Shown piece by piece: positions 1 to 8,520 of a stretch of DNA of 64,000 nucleotides. The notes under the pieces were generated by a model. That model worked only from the letters and a program-made list of their open reading frames with translations, did not search any database and had not been told where the DNA came from. Where the stretch lies: positions 1 through 64,000 of the forward strand of contig JBARRO010000224.1 of NCBI GenBank assembly GCA_049644265.1. The letters are read 5' to 3'. The translations under genes and the position numbers were made by a program. The DNA comes from JBARRO01 sp049644265. Lineage in GTDB: Bacteria; Bacteroidota; Ignavibacteria; UBA10030. Each line of letters opens with the position of its first letter. Position 1 is the stretch's first letter.

Positions 1-659
1 TCCTCGACGAAATCGGGGAGCTCGACATGAGCCTCCAGGCAAAAATCCTCCGCGTGATCCAGGAAAAGCAATTTGAGCGGGTTGGAGGGAACGATACTAT
101 CAAGACGGACGCCCGGCTGATCTCTGCGACAAACCGGGATCTTAAAGATGAAGTCCGCAAGAAGCAGTTCCGCGAAGATCTTTATTTCCGACTGTCGACA
201 TTTCCGATAGTCCTGCCTCCGTTACGTCAGCGGAAATCAGACATTTTGCTGCTCGCGGAGCATTTTCTCAAGGAATTCAGCGCAGAACTCTCGAAGCCGT
301 CGCTCCAATTCTCCCGACAGGCACTCGACCTCCTCTATAGTTATGCATGGCCTGGGAACGTCAGGGAGCTGGAAAACGCCATTCAGCGGGCCGTGGTCAT
401 GACCGATGGCAATTTCATCACTGAAAAGGAACTTCCCCTCTCCGTCCAAACGTTTGCGTCGGGAGCGAGTCCTTCCAAGGTTTTATCTGCCTTTGGAGGA
501 AACGGCGACGACGTTGTGCCGTTCGAGACAATGAAGGAGGAAGCGATCAGGAAGGCTTTGAAGCTTACAAAAGGGAATATCGTGGATGCCGCGAGACGAC
601 TTGCGATTGGAAGAGCAACACTCTACCGCCTCATGCAGAAATACAAAATCAACTCCTGA
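1..659 (+). CDS. Sigma-54 dependent transcriptional activator, NtrC/AtoC family, C-terminal part (5' end outside window)
   Basis: The reading frame is open from the left edge and ends with TGA at 657-659, so only the C-terminal part is present. It begins at the Walker B segment (LDEIGELD), followed by the sensor-1 region (SATNRDL), the arginine-finger region (FREDLYFRL) and the sensor-2 signature WPGNVREL, all typical of the AAA+ domain that remodels sigma-54 RNA polymerase. The last ~45 residues form a Fis-type helix-turn-helix (GNIVDAARRLAIGRATLYRL) for enhancer binding. The N-terminal receiver or sensor domain and the GAFTGA loop lie outside, so signal and targets cannot be named. A terminator follows at 742-776. 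Confidence 0.95.
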   Translation, partial: LDEIGELDMSLQAKILRVIQEKQFERVGGNDTIKTDARLISATNRDLKDEVRKKQFREDLYFRLSTFPIVLPPLRQRKSDILLLAEHFLKEFSAELSKPSLQFSRQALDLLYSYAWPGNVRELENAIQRAVVMTDGNFITEKELPLSVQTFASGASPSKVLSAFGGNGDDVVPFETMKEEAIRKALKLTKGNIVDAARRLAIGRATLYRLMQKYKINS

Positions 660-741
660 CCTCCCGCCTCACCTGGTCAGGAGACTGGCCTGGCAGGGCA
701 ACGCGAGGCGGCGAGTTGCCCTGTCAACGAACCGATACATG

Positions 742-776
742 CAGCAAGGGCTCCTTTGAAATCGGAGCCCTTGCTG
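742..776 (+). terminator. Rho-independent terminator after the sigma-54 activator gene
   Basis: A perfect 13-bp GC-rich stem (742-754 with 764-776) closes a 9-nt loop and is followed by GTTTCTTC on the plus strand. It sits between two convergent genes. The U-rich tail favours termination of the plus-strand gene; the minus strand has no T-run after the stem. A second inverted repeat at about 691-726 (CAGGGCAAC/GTTGCCCTG core) lies just before it. Confidence 0.7.
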
Positions 777-792
777 TTTCTTCACACCTGCA

Positions 793-1206
793 CTAGTCGT
801 GAAACACGGCGTTGAAGATGTCGGTGTTGCTGAGCATACCGATAATGTCTTTGCCGTCAAACACTACGGCGCGCCGAATGCCGGTATTGTGCATCAACCG
901 AGCACAGTACTTGAGTTGCAGACCCGGCGACACCGTGACGAGGGGTTTCGACATGATTTCATACACCTTCACGTCTGCCGGATCTTTCCCCGGGTCGACA
1001 ATCTTGTTGACAACATCCTTTCGCGTCATGATTCCCCATGCGTCCCCGTGATCGCGCCGATTCACCACCAGGCTTGACACCTTCCTGGTTCTCATAAGTT
1101 TGATGGCATCGGCAACCGATGCCTTCCCTTCAACGAACACCACACTCTTCTTCATCACATCGGATGCTTTTGCGAAACGAACATCTTTCAAAGATTTCTT
1201 TGACAT
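793..1206 (-). CDS. Tandem CBS-domain protein
   Basis: A 137-aa protein made almost entirely of two CBS domains (about residues 15-70 and 78-133). Such pairs form a Bateman module that usually binds adenine nucleotides and senses energy state. There is no attached catalytic or membrane domain, so a partner must be regulated in trans. The ATG at 1206 is chosen because AGGAG lies about 8 nt upstream; a longer reading to 1302 has no such support and starts with unrelated sequence. The gene may be the last of the minus-strand series, 254 nt after the amidase gene. The regulatory target is unknown. Confidence 0.85.
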   Translation of the reverse strand: MSKKSLKDVRFAKASDVMKKSVVFVEGKASVADAIKLMRTRKVSSLVVNRRDHGDAWGIMTRKDVVNKIVDPGKDPADVKVYEIMSKPLVTVSPGLQLKYCARLMHNTGIRRAVVFDGKDIIGMLSNTDIFNAVFHD

Positions 1207-1460
1207 GGCGTTCTCCTTTCGCAACTGAGTGAGTGTATAGAAATTCTCGCGGTGAGTGCAGTAAGCTGGCGAGTGTTTGGGCACTTCAACATAGATAATC
1301 AAGTCAGGAAAATCAATTTGGGAGGAAGAAGAAATGAATCCGGAGCCGCTGTGCTTCTCAGTTCTGAGAATGCCCTCTGAAGACTAAATGATTCCGGATT
1401 CTGAAGCAGGAGAGATTTGGGAACTTGGAAGAAGCGGTGCGATGATGGGGCTGACCGAAA

Positions 1461-2246
1461 TCAAGAATAGAATTCCGGTCTTCGATCCTCAAGGAGGTTG
1501 TTGCGGGAATTGACATTCTTATTATCGGCAGCAGAGGGATCGATGTCCCTCACGACAATCTCGGACTTGTTGGCAGGAGCCCTATAGAGAATCTCTCCTC
1601 TGGGCGACGTGATCTGACTTTGTCCGATGTAGGTGAGTTTTGTTCCCCCACGGTCTTCGGTGCCAATCCGGTTTGCCGTTGCAGCAAAAACGCGGTTTTC
1701 AAGACACCGGACCGGCATGCTGTCAGGACAGTTTGGGAGGACGAGGTTCGCAGGATGCGCAATGAGCTGAGCCCCTTTGACGGTCAGAGTCCTTGCGCTT
1801 TCAGGAAAGTACCAGTCGAAACAGACCATGATTCCAACCCGGCCGAAGGGAGTGGAGAACACCTGAAACGGTCTGTTGCCGGGCGAGAAGAACAGTTTCT
1901 CCCTGTCAAACAGGTGAATCTTCCTGTAAAGCCCGACTGTTCCGTCGAACCCCACGAGGGCGGAAGAGTTATAAAGAATTCCTTCCGCTTCTTCCGCAAA
2001 TCCATAGACGACAAAGCACCGTTGCTTCTTCGCAAATTGCCCGATGGCCTGAAATGTTTCTCCACCCTCGAGCGGCTCGGCCAGGGTCTGTGTTTCTTCC
2101 CTGCTGGTAAAGTTATAGCCGGTAGCAAACAGTTCGGGCAATACATACAAATCAGCCTTCTGCGAATGCATCATCGCCAGGGCATCGCCGATATTCTTAT
2201 TCCTGTTTCCAAACACGGGATCGGTTTGGACCACTGCAACTTTCAT
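1461..2246 (-). CDS. Carbon-nitrogen hydrolase (nitrilase superfamily amidase)
   Basis: A 261-aa cytosolic amidase of the nitrilase superfamily. The Glu-Lys-Cys triad is visible: E38 in VLPELF, K109 in LYRKIHLF and C142 in MVCFDWYFPES. The length and motifs resemble omega-amidase/YafV-type enzymes that hydrolyse alpha-keto acid amides or similar small amides, but substrate cannot be assigned from sequence alone. The ATG at 2246 has GGGAG upstream; a TTG nine bases earlier abuts that site and is unlikely. It lies 74 nt after ilvE in the same direction, so it may be read through from the branched-chain operon, where an omega-amidase could serve transaminase by-products (inference). Confidence 0.85.
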   Translation of the reverse strand: MKVAVVQTDPVFGNRNKNIGDALAMMHSQKADLYVLPELFATGYNFTSREETQTLAEPLEGGETFQAIGQFAKKQRCFVVYGFAEEAEGILYNSSALVGFDGTVGLYRKIHLFDREKLFFSPGNRPFQVFSTPFGRVGIMVCFDWYFPESARTLTVKGAQLIAHPANLVLPNCPDSMPVRCLENRVFAATANRIGTEDRGGTKLTYIGQSQITSPRGEILYRAPANKSEIVVRDIDPSAADNKNVNSRNNLLEDRRPEFYS

Positions 2247-2320
2247 ACTGCGCAACTCCCGATGGTGGTTCTCGGCCTGAAATTATTCCATAATAGGCTA
2301 TTTTCCCCTCATTTTCCGGA

Positions 2321-3274
2321 CTACGATGACCCGGTCCTCCGCAATGGTCTTGACGATGCTGTATCGACATACTCCAGCCATGTGTCAGATCTTCGGTGGC
2401 GACCGTGCACGGCGGCTTGGTAGGCTTGTTGCACGGCGCGCGTGACGGGTCCCATGGAGCCGTTTCCGATCACGCGAAAGTCTATTTCGCGCAACGCGAT
2501 GCACTCAGCCGCGGTGCCGCAAACGAACACCTCGTCGGCAGAATACAGCTGATCGCGGGAAATGGAAGCCTCGAAGATTTCGTGTCGTAAATCCTTCGCA
2601 AGCGTGATCAACGCGTCGCGTGTTATCCCCTCCAGGACGGGCGCCAGCATTGGAGTGTAGATGGCCGAACCTTTCACGACGAACAGATTTTCTCCCGTGC
2701 ATTCCGCAACATATCCCTGAGGGTCGAGCAGAATCGCTTCATCAAATCCAAGCCGAACGGACTCGGTCTTCGCGAGAAAGCTGTTGGCGTAGTTTCCTGT
2801 GATCTTGGCTTTGGTCATCATCACGTTCGGATGGTGCCGCGTGAACGACGAGATGTTTGCGCGCACGCCATGCTGCATCGCATCGGCGCCAAGGTAATTC
2901 GTCCATTCCCACACGGCGATGCCGACGTGGGGCGTTCCGCCGTCGATGTTCAGGTTCCAGCCGCCGCCCGAAAGGTAGATCAGCGGCCTGATGTAGCATT
3001 CAGAAAATCCGTTGGCTGTAATCGTCTGCTTGACTGCATCGACAAGCTGAGATGCCGAGTACGGAACCTCCTTGAAGCCGAGGATTTTTGCCGAGTTTAC
3101 CAGTCGCTCGATGTGTTCCCGAAGACGAAACACTGCCGGTCCCCGGTCCGTCGAGTAGCTCCGTATACCTTCGAAGGCTCCGACTCCGTAATGGAGTGCC
3201 GGCGTGAGAAAATGGAGCGTCGCTTTTTCGTATTCCACGAGTGCGCCGTTCATCCACACATACGTTGATTTCAT
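2321..3274 (-). CDS. ilvE: Branched-chain amino acid aminotransferase
   Basis: Class IV PLP aminotransferase, 317 aa, interconverting Leu/Ile/Val and their 2-oxo acids with glutamate as amino donor. The PLP lysine is K157 in KAKITGNYANS. Other fold-IV landmarks are LHYGVGAFEGIRSY near the N-terminus, the ECTGENLF motif and VCGTAAE near the phosphate-binding loop. The protein continues about 14 residues past the usual ending (DTWLEYV), giving a Ser/Arg-rich tail not expected of the family. ATG at 3274 is preceded by GGAGGAAGGA. It is the last biosynthetic gene of the ilv-leu block. Confidence 0.95.
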   Translation of the reverse strand: MKSTYVWMNGALVEYEKATLHFLTPALHYGVGAFEGIRSYSTDRGPAVFRLREHIERLVNSAKILGFKEVPYSASQLVDAVKQTITANGFSECYIRPLIYLSGGGWNLNIDGGTPHVGIAVWEWTNYLGADAMQHGVRANISSFTRHHPNVMMTKAKITGNYANSFLAKTESVRLGFDEAILLDPQGYVAECTGENLFVVKGSAIYTPMLAPVLEGITRDALITLAKDLRHEIFEASISRDQLYSADEVFVCGTAAECIALREIDFRVIGNGSMGPVTRAVQQAYQAAVHGRHRRSDTWLEYVDTASSRPLRRTGSS

Positions 3275-3331
3275 CTGTCCTTCCTCCTCACAATTTTCAC
3301 TTGATGTGCAATGAATTCTGTCAGTCTGTTC

Positions 3332-4408
3332 CTATTGCTGAAGAATCGGAACAAGACTGGCGATCATCAGGTCTGTCACGTCTCGAGTGGTGAGCTTCCC
3401 ACCCAGGTCGAAGGTTCTGCTTCCCCGAGCGATGACCGCCTCAACTGCCTGTTCGACAGCGCGCGCCTCGGACTCCAAATGGAGTGAATAACGCAGCATG
3501 AGTGCAACACTCAGGATTGCACCTACGGGATTCGCAATCCCCTTTCCGGCGATATCGGGCGCCGAACCGTGGATCGGTTCGTAGAGGCCAGGGCCTCCAT
3601 CGCCCAGCGATGCCGAAGGGAGCATTCCCATGGAGCCGGAAAGCACTGAGGCCTCATCGGTCAGAATGTCGCCGAACATATTTTCTGTCACGAGCACATC
3701 AAAACCAGCAGGAGACGAAATCAGGCGCATGGCGGCGGTGTCCACGAGCATGTGTTCAAGCTCCACACCAGGATTCTCTTTGCCGATCGCGATGGTTATC
3801 TGCCGCCAGAGACGGGACGATTCAAGAACATTCGCCTTATCGACAGAAGTCACTTTCTTGCGACGACACGCGGCAAGCCGAAACGCAAGCCGGACGATTC
3901 TTTCGATCTCGTAATCGTGATATTCCAGCGTGTCAACTGCCCGCACATGACCATTGACCCGCTCCCTCCCCTTTGGCTGGCCGAAGTACAGACCGCCAGT
4001 CAATTCACGCACGACCACCATATCGACATCCTTCAAAACCCCACTCTTGAGAGGTGAAGCATCGAAAAGCGACGGAAACGTTTTCACGGGCCGGAGGTTG
4101 GCGTAGAGGCCCATTCCTTTCCGCAACTCAAGGAGTCCTTGTTCCGGCCGGACTTTGGAGTTGGGATCATCCCACCTGGGTCCTCCCACGGCTCCCAGCA
4201 GGACCGCGTCCGAGTTCCGGCATGCGTCGAGTGTTTCCTCCGTGAGAGCCGTTCCAAACTTATCGATTGCACATCCGCCTATGAAATGCTCGGTAAACGA
4301 AAACGAGTGACCATGCTCCTGTCCGATCGCTTTCAGGACTTCGAGCGCAGAAGAAGTCACTTCCGGACCGATTCCGTCTCCGGGGAGTATTGTGATGTGG
4401 GAATTCAA
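3332..4408 (-). CDS. leuB: 3-isopropylmalate dehydrogenase
   Basis: A 358-aa NAD-dependent decarboxylating dehydrogenase, third step of leucine synthesis. It starts with ITILPGDGIGPEVT, carries the family stretch VVVRELTGGLYFG and the metal/substrate aspartates in NMFGDILTDEAS, and keeps the GSAPDIAGKGIANP loop. With CimA upstream the same enzyme can also convert 3-methylmalate to 2-oxobutyrate. The start is a TTG at 4408; an in-frame stop lies a little upstream and no ATG fits. There is no good Shine-Dalgarno site: the upstream DNA is a degenerate word repeat (4411-4440). It follows leuD by 43 nt. Confidence 0.95.
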   Translation of the reverse strand: MNSHITILPGDGIGPEVTSSALEVLKAIGQEHGHSFSFTEHFIGGCAIDKFGTALTEETLDACRNSDAVLLGAVGGPRWDDPNSKVRPEQGLLELRKGMGLYANLRPVKTFPSLFDASPLKSGVLKDVDMVVVRELTGGLYFGQPKGRERVNGHVRAVDTLEYHDYEIERIVRLAFRLAACRRKKVTSVDKANVLESSRLWRQITIAIGKENPGVELEHMLVDTAAMRLISSPAGFDVLVTENMFGDILTDEASVLSGSMGMLPSASLGDGGPGLYEPIHGSAPDIAGKGIANPVGAILSVALMLRYSLHLESEARAVEQAVEAVIARGSRTFDLGGKLTTRDVTDLMIASLVPILQQ

Positions 4409-4442
4409 GGTATCTATCAGCTGTTAGCAGTTAGCGATTGGC
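4409..4442. repeat. Degenerate word repeat (TTAGCAGTTAGC type) between leuD and leuB
   Basis: The short leuD-leuB spacer is made of overlapping AGCTGTTAGC/AGTTAGC words. Related words occur at 21767-21785 just upstream of cysO-moeZ and at about 38200-38228. It touches the leuB start codon and replaces any recognisable ribosome site. Confidence 0.6.
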
Positions 4443-4451
4443 ACTTCGTGG

Positions 4452-5042
4452 TCATTTCTGAATACTATTCTCATATGCGTTGATCTTGTCTTCAAATTTC
4501 TGCAGATAGCCGAGTTCGTCGACTCCATTCAACAGACAATACTTCGAAAAGGCGTCGATAGGAAATTTGGATGTTTCTCCGTCGGGGAGGGTCACAGTTT
4601 GAGTTGACAAATCGACCGTTAACTCGGCGAAAGGCTGCTGCTTCGTCAGGGTCACCAGATTTTGATATGTCGCACGGCTCACCTCGACGGGAAGAACAGC
4701 GTTCTTTAGGGCATTATTTCTGAATATGTCAGCGAACGATTCGCTCATCACCGCCCGAAAGCCAAAACCCCGGAGCGCCCATGCCGCGTGTTCACGCGAA
4801 GATCCACAGCCAAAGTTGTTCCCTGCAAGGAGAATCTGAGCTCCCTGAAATTCGGCCTTGTTGAGAACAAATTCGGGCTGTGGAGAACCATCCGCCTGAT
4901 ATCGCCAGTCCGCAAAGAGATGACCGCCCATTCCGGACTTGTCCGTCGCCTTGAGGAAACGTGCCGGAATGATCTGGTCGGTGTCGATATCGTTCATGAG
5001 AAGAGGAACGAGACGGGATTCTATTGGAGGGAAGTGGGACAT
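4452..5042 (-). CDS. leuD: 3-isopropylmalate dehydratase small subunit
   Basis: A 196-aa small (swivel-domain) subunit of isopropylmalate isomerase, partner of LeuC. Recognisable family segments are the N-terminal DIDTDQIIPARFLK, the GNNFGCGSSREHAAWAL loop that binds substrate, and SFADIFRNN. ATG at 5042 begins MSHFPPIESRL; a TTG two codons upstream is also possible. No Shine-Dalgarno is visible because the upstream 140 nt are word repeats. With LeuC it isomerises 2-isopropylmalate and probably also citramalate made by CimA (known dual use, inferred here). Confidence 0.95.
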   Translation of the reverse strand: MSHFPPIESRLVPLLMNDIDTDQIIPARFLKATDKSGMGGHLFADWRYQADGSPQPEFVLNKAEFQGAQILLAGNNFGCGSSREHAAWALRGFGFRAVMSESFADIFRNNALKNAVLPVEVSRATYQNLVTLTKQQPFAELTVDLSTQTVTLPDGETSKFPIDAFSKYCLLNGVDELGYLQKFEDKINAYENSIQK

Positions 5043-5044
5043 AA

Positions 5045-5188
5045 GCAATGGGAAATGAGCAATGAGTGATGAGTAATGAGTTGTGAGTTATGAGATTTTG
5101 AGATTTAAGGTTTGCGATTTACGATTCACGATTTACGATTTGAGATTTGAGTCCCTATGGCATTTGAAATTTGAGATTTCGAATTTGT
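5045..5188. repeat. Degenerate word-repeat cluster between leuC and leuD
   Basis: About 140 nt of low-complexity DNA built from words such as ATGAGT, GAGTTATGAG and ACGATTT repeated with small changes. A 28-bp stretch at 5069-5096 is identical to 16391-16418 upstream of ilvN. No coding potential is seen. It separates two genes whose products form one complex and lies directly in front of the leuD start. Confidence 0.8.
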
Positions 5189-5192
5189 CTCC

Positions 5193-6632
5193 TCAGTCCT
5201 TCATCAGAGTGCGTACGTCGGTAATGGCACCTGTGACTGCGGCGGCAGCGGCTGTCAAGGGAGAGGCCAGGAAGGTTCTTCCACCCTTCCCTTGTCGTCC
5301 TTCGAAATTACGGTTGCTTGTCGAAACCGCGTACTGTCCTGGCTCCAGCTGATCCCCGTTCATGGCGATGCACATCGAGCATCCCGCCTCTCGCCACTCC
5401 GCACCTGCATCCTTGAAAATCCGATGAAGACCTTCGGCTTCCGCCAATCTCTTCACGTCCTGTGAACCGGGGACAACGAGCACGCGAACGTTTGGAGCAA
5501 CCTTCCGTCCGCTGAGAAATCTTGCCGCCTGGCGCAAATCCGTGATTCTGGAGTTCGTGCAGCTCCCGATGAACACGACATCGACACGCTTCCCCAAGAG
5601 CGATTGGCCCGGCTGAAGCCCCATGTAGGCGAGGGCTTTTTCCAAAGCAAATTTCTGAGAAGAGTCGGACAAGCAACCCGGCTCAGGTACATGGTCAGTA
5701 ACGGCCATCCCCATGCCGGGGTTTGTCCCATATGTGATCATCGGGCCCAGACTGCCGGCGTCAAGCGTGAATGAATTGTCGTACTGTGCATCGCGGTCGG
5801 AACGGAGCGTTCTCCAATGCGCAACGGCCTTGTCCCAGTCGGTTCCCTTCGGGGCAAATTCACGTCCCGCCATGTATTCAAATGTCGTGTCGTCGGGAGC
5901 AACCATGCCGGCCCGCGCTCCTCCTTCGATGGACATGTTGCAGATCGTCATTCGCTGATCCATGGAGAGCAAGCGGATCGCACTGCCGGTGTATTCGAAC
6001 ACATGTCCGGTGCCGCCGCCAATGCCGATCTTCGCAAGCACTGCCAGGATGATGTCTTTTGCCGAAACACCGGGCGCCAACACACCTTCAAGCCGGATTT
6101 CGAATGTCTTCGGTTTCCTTTGAAGCAAGCATTGGGTTGCCAGCACGTGTTCGACCTCGCTCGTGCCGATTCCGAACGCAAGGGCTCCAAACGCGCCGTG
6201 CGTTGACGTGTGGCTATCGCCGCACACGACCGTCATCCCGGGTTGTGTCAGCCCGAGTTCCGGCCCGATGACGTGCACGATCCCCCTGTTCGGATTATCA
6301 AGTCCATACAACCGGATTCCAAACTCGCGGGCATTCTGTTCAAGCTGCTGGACCTGCTTTGCAGCAAGTGGGTCGACGATCGGCGACACCGGCGTGCGGG
6401 TGGGAACGCTGTGGTCGACGGTCGCAACCGTTTTCTCCGGACGTCGGACCTTCAATCTCCGTTCGCGCAACCCTGTAAATGCCTGAGGGGAGGTCACCTC
6501 GTGGATCAAGTGCAAATCGATATACAGAACAGCAGGTGATTGCGGTTCCTGAGCAACCACGTGGCTTTCCCAGACTTTCTCAAAGAGTGTACGTGCCTGA
6601 CTCATAGATTTATTGACTGGAATGGTCTTCAT
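5193..6632 (-). CDS. leuC: 3-isopropylmalate dehydratase large subunit
   Basis: A 479-aa aconitase-family subunit carrying the [4Fe-4S] cluster. The three cluster cysteines are in FIGSCTNSR and AGCSMCIAMN. Typical segments CGDSHTSTHGAFGALAFGIG and SNRNFEGRQG are present. The chosen ATG at 6632 overlaps the leuA stop as ATGA, indicating translational coupling; a second ATG at 6605 would give the more usual short N-terminus. It works with LeuD, which is separated by a 150-nt repeat cluster. Confidence 0.95.
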   Translation of the reverse strand: MKTIPVNKSMSQARTLFEKVWESHVVAQEPQSPAVLYIDLHLIHEVTSPQAFTGLRERRLKVRRPEKTVATVDHSVPTRTPVSPIVDPLAAKQVQQLEQNAREFGIRLYGLDNPNRGIVHVIGPELGLTQPGMTVVCGDSHTSTHGAFGALAFGIGTSEVEHVLATQCLLQRKPKTFEIRLEGVLAPGVSAKDIILAVLAKIGIGGGTGHVFEYTGSAIRLLSMDQRMTICNMSIEGGARAGMVAPDDTTFEYMAGREFAPKGTDWDKAVAHWRTLRSDRDAQYDNSFTLDAGSLGPMITYGTNPGMGMAVTDHVPEPGCLSDSSQKFALEKALAYMGLQPGQSLLGKRVDVVFIGSCTNSRITDLRQAARFLSGRKVAPNVRVLVVPGSQDVKRLAEAEGLHRIFKDAGAEWREAGCSMCIAMNGDQLEPGQYAVSTSNRNFEGRQGKGGRTFLASPLTAAAAAVTGAITDVRTLMKD

Positions 6633-8194
6633 GCCGGGACTGTCGTCTCTCCAGCGTTTTCTTTCTTTGAATAATTCTCTCTTCGTTTTTTTGCACCAAG
6701 CGACCTGTTCAATGCTTCCAGATAGGCCTTGACGCTTCCGGTGATCACATCGGTGCTGACTGCTCTTCCATTAAACAGGAGTCCCTCAAAATCCACGCGG
6801 ACAAAGACCTCTGCAATGGCGTCGTGGCCCGAGCCGACCGATTTGATGGAATATTCGGTCAGTTTTCCAACCGCGCCCGTGATCCTCTCGACGGCTTTGT
6901 AGGCCGCATCGACCGGCCCGTCTCCTGTGGCAGAATCGATGTAGTGCCGGTCACCGCGAAGAAGCTCCGCTACGGCGGTCGGGCGGACGCTCGTTCCACT
7001 CGTCACCTGCAGACTGTCCAGTTGCCATGAATCTTCGATATCCGCCGCCCTGTCTTCCACAATCGCCATAAGATCTTCGTCAAAAATCTCCTTCTTCTGG
7101 TCCGCAATGGAGCAGAAGAGCCGGTAGGCATGGTCCAGATCGTCTCCGGAAAGCAGATAGCCGAGCTGTTCGTAGCGCTGCTTCAATGCGTGGCGGCCGG
7201 AATGTTTTCCAAGCACGAGCAGACTATGCTTGATACCGACCGACTGCGGCGTCATGATTTCATAGGTGATGGGGCTCTTCAACATGCCATCCTGATGAAT
7301 CCCTGCTTCATGGGCAAATGCATTGGCACCGACAATCGCCTTGTTTCGTTGCACCATCATTCCGGTGAGGGTGCTGAGAAGTTTGCTCGACTTATAGATC
7401 TCCTCTGTTCTCACGTTGGTGAAGACGCCGAGCTTCTCCTGGCGCGTTCTTATCGCCATGACGATTTCTTCCAGTGAAGCGTTGCCCGCCCGTTCCCCTA
7501 TACCATTCAGAGTGCATTCAACCTGGCGCACACCCTGGTGGACCGCGGCAAGAGAGTTTGCGACTGCGAGGCCAAGGTCGTTGTGGCAGTGGGCGCTCAG
7601 CGTCACCGTGGCAATTCCGGGGACTCGTTCCTTGACCGTGTGGAACATGGCGCCGTATTCATCCGGTGTCGCATATCCGACGGTATCGGGCAGATTGATT
7701 GTTGTCGCGCCGGCTTCAAGAGCGACGGTCAGAACCTCGCACAGGAATTCCCGGTCACTTCGCGATGCATCCTCGCAGGAGAACTCCACTTCGGTGCAGA
7801 GAGACTTCGCAAGCCGGACGGAGGATTCCGTGTCAGTGAGAACTTGGGATCTCGTTTTCTTCAGCTTGTGCAACATATGAATATCCGAGGTCGCGATAAA
7901 CGTGTGGATTCGGGGACGTTTGGCCTCCCGGATGGCTTCCCAGGCTCTCTCAATATCGCCCGGAACTGCTCGCGCAAGCGCAGCTACTGTGCAGTGTTCC
8001 ACAATTTGGGCGACGCGACGGACAGCCTCAAAGTCCCCGGGTGATGCGATCGGAAATCCCGCTTCAATGACATCGACGCGCAGTTCCTCCAGCTGTCTCG
8101 CCATTCGGACTTTTTCTTCGAGATTCATACTGCAGCCCGGAGACTGCTCACCGTCTCGCAGCGTTGTATCGAAGATGAATACACGATTTTCCAT
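6629..8194 (-). CDS. leuA: 2-isopropylmalate synthase
   Basis: A 521-aa DRE-TIM family enzyme condensing 2-oxoisovalerate and acetyl-CoA, the committed leucine step. The N-terminal DTTLRDGEQSPG carries the metal-binding Asp and catalytic Arg; the HxH metal motif is in LSAHCHNDLGLA, followed by the conserved GIGERAGNA. The C-terminal ~140 residues match the LeuA dimer regulatory domain, the usual site for leucine feedback. ATG at 8194 has AAGGAG six bases upstream. It overlaps leuC by four bases. Confidence 0.96.
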   Translation of the reverse strand: MENRVFIFDTTLRDGEQSPGCSMNLEEKVRMARQLEELRVDVIEAGFPIASPGDFEAVRRVAQIVEHCTVAALARAVPGDIERAWEAIREAKRPRIHTFIATSDIHMLHKLKKTRSQVLTDTESSVRLAKSLCTEVEFSCEDASRSDREFLCEVLTVALEAGATTINLPDTVGYATPDEYGAMFHTVKERVPGIATVTLSAHCHNDLGLAVANSLAAVHQGVRQVECTLNGIGERAGNASLEEIVMAIRTRQEKLGVFTNVRTEEIYKSSKLLSTLTGMMVQRNKAIVGANAFAHEAGIHQDGMLKSPITYEIMTPQSVGIKHSLLVLGKHSGRHALKQRYEQLGYLLSGDDLDHAYRLFCSIADQKKEIFDEDLMAIVEDRAADIEDSWQLDSLQVTSGTSVRPTAVAELLRGDRHYIDSATGDGPVDAAYKAVERITGAVGKLTEYSIKSVGSGHDAIAEVFVRVDFEGLLFNGRAVSTDVITGSVKAYLEALNRSLGAKKRRENYSKKENAGETTVPA

Positions 8195-8227
8195 GTGTTT
8201 CTCCTTAAGTGCCTCTGCTGCAGCCGG

Positions 8228-8479
8228 TTAGACGTTAAACATCTCGTTGATCTGCCTCGTGATTTCCTCCCGCGAAGCGACGTCGCCGAACTGCGATTCG
8301 AGCTCGGCAACATACCGGGCACGGATTTCGGCAAGTTTTGCAAACACGGATTGGACGTTCGGATCTTTCGTGTCTGCCATGCGGATACGGAGGGATTCCA
8401 TCGCCTGCTTTTCCTCCTGAACAAACCGCCCAACGACGTCCGTCAAGGTTTGAGAAAGACTCTTTTCATGGCCTGCCAT
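8228..8479 (-). CDS. Small helical protein of unknown function in the leu operon
   Basis: An 83-aa, highly charged, apparently all-helical protein, with ATG at 8479 preceded by AAGGAAG. It sits 33 nt upstream of leuA and 41 nt after cimA, so it is surely co-transcribed with them. No motif, signal peptide or membrane segment is visible; the spacing of hydrophobic residues would suit a short coiled coil. I do not recognise a family. Position suggests a role near the 2-isopropylmalate/citramalate synthases, but this is only context. Confidence 0.75.
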   Translation of the reverse strand: MAGHEKSLSQTLTDVVGRFVQEEKQAMESLRIRMADTKDPNVQSVFAKLAEIRARYVAELESQFGDVASREEITRQINEMFNV

Positions 8480-8520
8480 TATTCTTCCTTTTCGATCTAT
8501 ATTGAATGCGACGATTTTTT

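Noticed and set aside
1207..1460. Small gene between the CBS-domain and amidase genes
   Set aside because: No frame with a ribosome site and coding character; treated as empty spacer.
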